A stretch of 64,000 nt of DNA from Fasciolopsis buskii (taxonomy: Eukaryota; Platyhelminthes; Trematoda; Plagiorchiida; Fasciolidae), in NCBI GenBank assembly GCA_008360955.1, contig LUCM01001910.1:131031-195030 (forward strand). The letters are read 5' to 3'. Within the stretch, counting starts at the first letter, position 1. Each line of letters begins with the position of its first letter. Below are positions 59,761 to 64,000 of the stretch, piece after piece. The position numbers and the translations under genes are program-made. The notes beneath the pieces were generated by a model that worked only from the letters and a program-made list of their open reading frames with translations, did not search any database and was not told where the DNA came from.

Positions 59761-62049
59761 TTATTGCTTCAAATATTTCGAAAAACAATCATTAATAAGA
59801 ATGGCTGTTCAATCCCAGTCGTGTACAAGATCATTCGAGTAGTTCAGCGGCAACGATGAAACAATGTGCAACAAGCTGAATGCATCGACGACAATCAACG
59901 GTTTTGTTCTTTTATTCTTGTGTGTGTACGCGCGCGCGAAGTTCGTCATTTTTTCTGTGGCGTCTATTTGCATGCGTTAACAAACCGGGCATACCAGTCT
60001 ACCTTCACAACTTTTAATGAAGTCCGCACACACAAATACAAACATGCAGACGCACACACAGATATCACAAACATATTCGTGTACAAAATACAACAATGAC
60101 AGTAGCCCGCCGTGCCACCCACGTGTGAACAAATCCATCCCCGTCTTTGTCTTCCCAAATGCACCGGAATTTATCCATGTATCCATAGTAGTTGTGTTAT
60201 ATAATCAACCTGGGTGAACTAATCGATGAATGAGTCTTGTCTAGGTCTAGTCTACCACGGAGAAAACGTTCACGCAAAGTTCGATTTATGCATGTTGAAA
60301 GAAAACAAACTTAACAACTAATGTGTAATAGTTCAGTAGTAATATATTTTCTTTCTTACATGAACACCAAAAAGGTCTGCAAATTGTTTTTAGCTTCGTC
60401 TTATCCCAGCCCACCTCCCTGCGATCTACGAAACGTAGTGCAAGATGTGATGTGTAGTAGAATGACGAAAATATGGTATGTCTGTTAATCCGGAACTTGT
60501 ACAATGGATTTATGCGCAGACCTAGTAAAAAATCAATTGACAAAATTTAACCGCTTTTAACCCGTCCCTTCCAGTTTTCTTTCTGATTTTGCACAAGGAA
60601 ATCAATGAAAAACATAAAATTCCGCATAGTCGCCGCTTACGGATAGTTAGTCTGGGTCCAACCAGGAACGAATGAATAGTGGCAACTTTAATAACTGATG
60701 TAATGTTCTGAGTTCAAGGAAACGAGGGCCTAAGTAGAAGTGTAACTTCGTGGAACTGGAGAGGTTATTTATTTTGCGTTTTAATGACACCGGCTAAGTC
60801 ATTTATTCGGTGGAAATCATCTTTTGCTCATTATTGCTTCAGAGTAAACAATTCTGAGTCACCTTTCCGAAAACTGTGAAATTTCATGTTAATTAAATTT
60901 TGTTGTTTGATATTATTGACAGATAGTACAGTTTCCAGTGCGGAAAAATTTCGGTCTGAATGATTGTGAGCACTGAACTCAATGTCATGGGGTGGGCACC
61001 ATGTGGTCGCCGTAGCATTGCAGCAGTCAGGCAACAACCAAAATTTTTCATGTTACTTCAATGCAGGAGACAAGAATCAGATTACAATCATATTAACTTC
61101 AAGGTTTTTATTTGCATTTTGTTCAACTTGTATTGAAATGAGCAAAACTATGGCTTTTATTACATTTTTGGAGAAACTGAAGCAGGATCATATTTTGGAA
61201 GCGAAAACCTACCAAATTAAGAGACGGAGATGGTATTGTTCCTGTTGTCATTAGAAACCTAACCGAACATATTTGCTCTTTACAGACCATTTGATTATAT
61301 GAATGATAAAATGCGCAGTGATGGTGTACATAAATAACAAATGCAACATTTAACACGAATCACAGACGCTCAATTTATTCAAGAATTTGAATCTGTAGGG
61401 AAATGATTTTGGTTGCTAGTTTGTTCCGTTGATGAGTGCTCGGCAAAGGAATGCTTAAAAATGTTATTTTTAAGGGGAACTCCTTCGTTGAAGTGTATTA
61501 GATCAACAACGTATTTTCAACATCCTTCTTGTTTGGTGTTTTTGGTTGAGAACAAATGTATACAGTCACACCAATGAAATTGTATTGAAGGCGCTCCAAC
61601 TGGGGCGTGGATCACATGAAAATTATTTCCCACTGTCATCTTAAAAACTGTTGTAAAACTGACTATCGAGGGAAGTAGTGCACCGCGTCGAGTCGCATTC
61701 AGCATTCATTAAGTTTCTGCAGAAAAGCCCTGGCCATTATCACTGAACCACCATTAAGCACCTGAGACCACGGGGAGTTTCAAGGTGAACTTTTTTGCTA
61801 TTCGTTCCTACCTGCCTGGAATTCAGCGTGTTAGAAAATCTTAGGTTCACAATTGACTATCGCAAAGGGAAATTATGTAGATGAAATCCCCTCTTTGACG
61901 CCTTCATAGATTCGACGTTTGAAAGAGTGGATAAAGTACTAAAGTGACTGGGAAAGCACGGGAACGACGATACTTCGTGCGTGTCTCAGCATTACGCAAC
62001 ATGCTTATTTTGTCATTAAGGACCACCAATTCAAGTACGAACCAAACAG
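59761..62049. other. No gene recognised
   Basis: Short open frames only, plus a CG/CA-rich patch near 59925-60060. Sequence just upstream of the CR1-like remnant (61.8-62.05 kb) may be its degraded RT N-terminus but is not readable. Confidence 0.45.
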
Positions 62050-62942
62050 GTTCACGATGAATGATGTGGTTTCCCTGGTTCATAACATCGTCAAATTTTT
62101 GGATGCATCTGCAAAACTGTCCGGTGTGTTTTCTAAGATTTTTTCTCTGCATTCTACTCTCTTCCGCGGTCTTTACTTGTTCGCAATCTCGAACACTTCG
62201 TGTCCCAAAAGCCTCTTGGCATGGATTTCAGACTATTTCACCAACAGAACTCAGTGCACAAGACTGGGAAGAAACAAATTTACCCAGTTGGTAGATAATT
62301 CTGGAGTCCTTTCTTTTTATTTGTCTTCAGCATACATCAGCGACCTACATGCTAATTCTCTTGGCCAATTACAGAAATATGCGGATGACTGTGCAGTCTG
62401 TCAGTCTGTATCTGGAACTGAAGATTTCCTGAATTTTTCCGTCAACTTGTCTCTCATGATTTTTCTCTTCGCTGAGGCTTAAATCTTAATTTGTCAAAAT
62501 GTATCGAAGGTTTGTTTACTTCTTCTCGGTTTGCTTACCCGGCTGACCCTTCTCTTAATAACAGAGAACCACTAACTAGGGTAGATTTTGTACTTATGAA
62601 TTACCGTTGATCAGAACTTAAGATGGTCCTCTCACATTTCCTATTGTGTAAAAAAATCTTAAAAGAATATCCTACCAGGAGACGTTCTACCTTCTGTTCT
62701 AAGCCCTTTCCACAAATAGCTACAGGAATTCGCCTGTTCCCCACTTAGTCCGAAATCTCATTAATCGAGAACAGATCATGACCGATCTTGTACACAACCT
62801 CTCGTGAATTGCAAATATTTACTATTCGATACTCTTTTTCCCCAAATCAGTATTCTGATCAAGTGGCGAACCCATCCGCTTGACTGAAATGCAGATACCT
62901 ATGTAGGCAAAAGTCCAAACAATACAATGCAATACAATACCT
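62050..62942 (+). pseudogene. CR1/Rex1-like RT remnant, second subfamily
   Basis: Readable blocks are VVSLVHNIVKFLDASAKL, then a frame-shifted LDFSSAFDSLPRS-like stretch in which the Asp codon is damaged. SLLAWISDYFTNRTQCTRLG follows, then QLVDNSGVLSF in which the usual VLQGAVLS is deleted. AYISDLHANSLGQLQKYADD comes next, with intact YADD at about 62380. Degraded VDFVLMNYR and TFCSKPFPQIATGIRL run to about 62830. The 3' tail is CCAAACAATACAATGCAATA near 62905-62940, the same pentamer type as in the other CR1-like copies. The protein differs substantially from the 47 kb copy (FTNRTQCTRLG against FTNQTQCTGMD), so it represents a different lineage of the family. It is 5'-truncated and inactive. 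Confidence 0.82.
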
Positions 62943-64000
62943 ACGGATAACTCTACAAATGAAGATTGATTATTTCACACCCTATTCCAATAGCACAAAA
63001 TAAGTGGTTATTTTGAAGAAAATGTCTGCTCCTCTCGACTGCGTGAGAAGCCAATCCATCCCTTCCCCCCCTACCTCAGAGGTATGATCACGTGGAATTC
63101 GTGCTTATTTTTACACGCCAAATTTCACTTTCAGCCAGAAATCTTGCATTTTCAAACTGATAACATCTGGCAGACAAGCGACCGACTCACATGGTTTGAT
63201 CGGGGCGCCCAAGGACAAACCAACGGCTGCGTAGGCTTCCATCTTTCAGTATTCAGATATACGTGAAAAGCAATTCGGCACACCGATTGGGAAACTTAAA
63301 ACCAGACCAATCAGACAATGTTTCCACTGATAACTGTAATTAATAACCGATAAAGGAAACATGTCTGCTGAGCGCGAAATACGACTAGAAGAAACAAACT
63401 GTTGCCAAGACTGAGATAGCAATTGGCTCACTGATACGATAACTATGAACCTCCATGAGTAGGTTTTTACTTCGATTTTTTAAACTGTAACTTTGGCCAC
63501 ACAGTGGAATGAAGAAGTTCGGTTCGTAATCACTCTCGAGAGCAAACAGAAACGTGACATCAAATCTACCTGAAGCCCAGCCGGAAATTGTTTCTCAACT
63601 GTTGCTGTCTTCTCGTTGTCTCCTTTTGCGTTGCTTGGGTTGAGGTCCGTCTAAAGCCGCTGGATAATTCATTACCGCTCGTTATTAAGTTTGGCCGGAT
63701 TCCACATACCGACTTCAAGTACATACGATTAATGAAAAGGCATCAACCTTGATTCTTCCATTCATCCATCTTTTGCCACGTTTTGAACCAACCTCAAAAA
63801 GATGTTGACCAAAGTTTATGAGTATTACAAATGAGTTCAGATACTGTAACTTGTAAATGTCACGACATTCGCACGCAAGTCACTTTTGTCAGTAAACCGT
63901 GCGTGCGTGTTCAAGTTTATCTTGTTCTGGGCTATGGACCGGATAATTCGCAACATTCATACGCAGAGATCTTAGCCATAAACAAATGAGATACAATGTA
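62943..64000. other. No gene recognised
   Basis: Anonymous sequence to the end of the window. Short open frames without motifs. Confidence 0.5.

Noticed and set aside
1..64000. CRISPR arrays, operons, bacterial promoters or prophage
   Set aside because: No regularly spaced repeats with unique spacers, no dense coding, and all recognisable proteins are eukaryotic retroelements.

Overview
The window reads as non-coding, repeat-rich DNA from an animal genome, most probably a digenean flatworm (fluke). That assignment is an inference. It rests on the wording of the retroelement protein fragments (an RTE-like endonuclease/reverse transcriptase family, a CR1/Rex1-like family and a Penelope-like element), on tRNA-derived SINE-like repeats, and on the lack of dense open reading frames, operons or ribosome-binding sites. 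I found no convincing host protein-coding exon, rRNA gene, functional tRNA gene, CRISPR array or prokaryotic feature.

Layout. From 0 to 13 kb there are three decayed pieces of RTE-like reverse transcriptase (439-1950, 2270-2690, and 12365-12785 on the minus strand) among short dispersed repeats. From 13 to 25 kb the sequence is mostly anonymous, with SINE-like copies and the 3' end of a CR1-like element (19812-20140, minus). From 25.06 to 26.19 kb there is the N-terminal part of a Penelope-like element, partly duplicated across a 10-N gap. From 26 to 33 kb there are more dispersed repeats and an RTE-like RT fragment on the minus strand (32475-33100). From 33.2 to 49.2 kb lies the most structured region: two almost identical arms of about 2.25 kb in inverted orientation (33211-35465 and 46915-49170), each carrying the RT and 3' end of a CR1-like element plus about 850 bp of downstream flank. 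Between the arms are a cluster of ~315-bp repeats with hammerhead-like sequence (39.4-40.25 kb), a long ACT repeat, an RTE-like endonuclease fragment (42395-43345), a partial CR1-like endonuclease that runs into an 890-N assembly gap, and the right-hand CR1-like element (45448-48310). From 49 to 64 kb there is anonymous DNA, more SINE-like and ~400-bp repeats, a possible Penelope-type terminal structure at 58.9 kb, and a CR1-like pseudogene at 62.05-62.94 kb.

How it fits together. All recognisable coding sequence belongs to dead or dying mobile elements. Every copy has frameshifts, stops, deletions or lost catalytic residues. The RTE-like and CR1-like families are non-LTR retrotransposons that would supply endonuclease and reverse transcriptase, and the tRNA-like repeats are probably short elements mobilised by such machinery. 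The most interesting signals are structural: the inverted duplication, three cases where repeat copies switch abruptly from diverged to identical, and a tandem repeat family whose copies share a constant hammerhead-like spacing.
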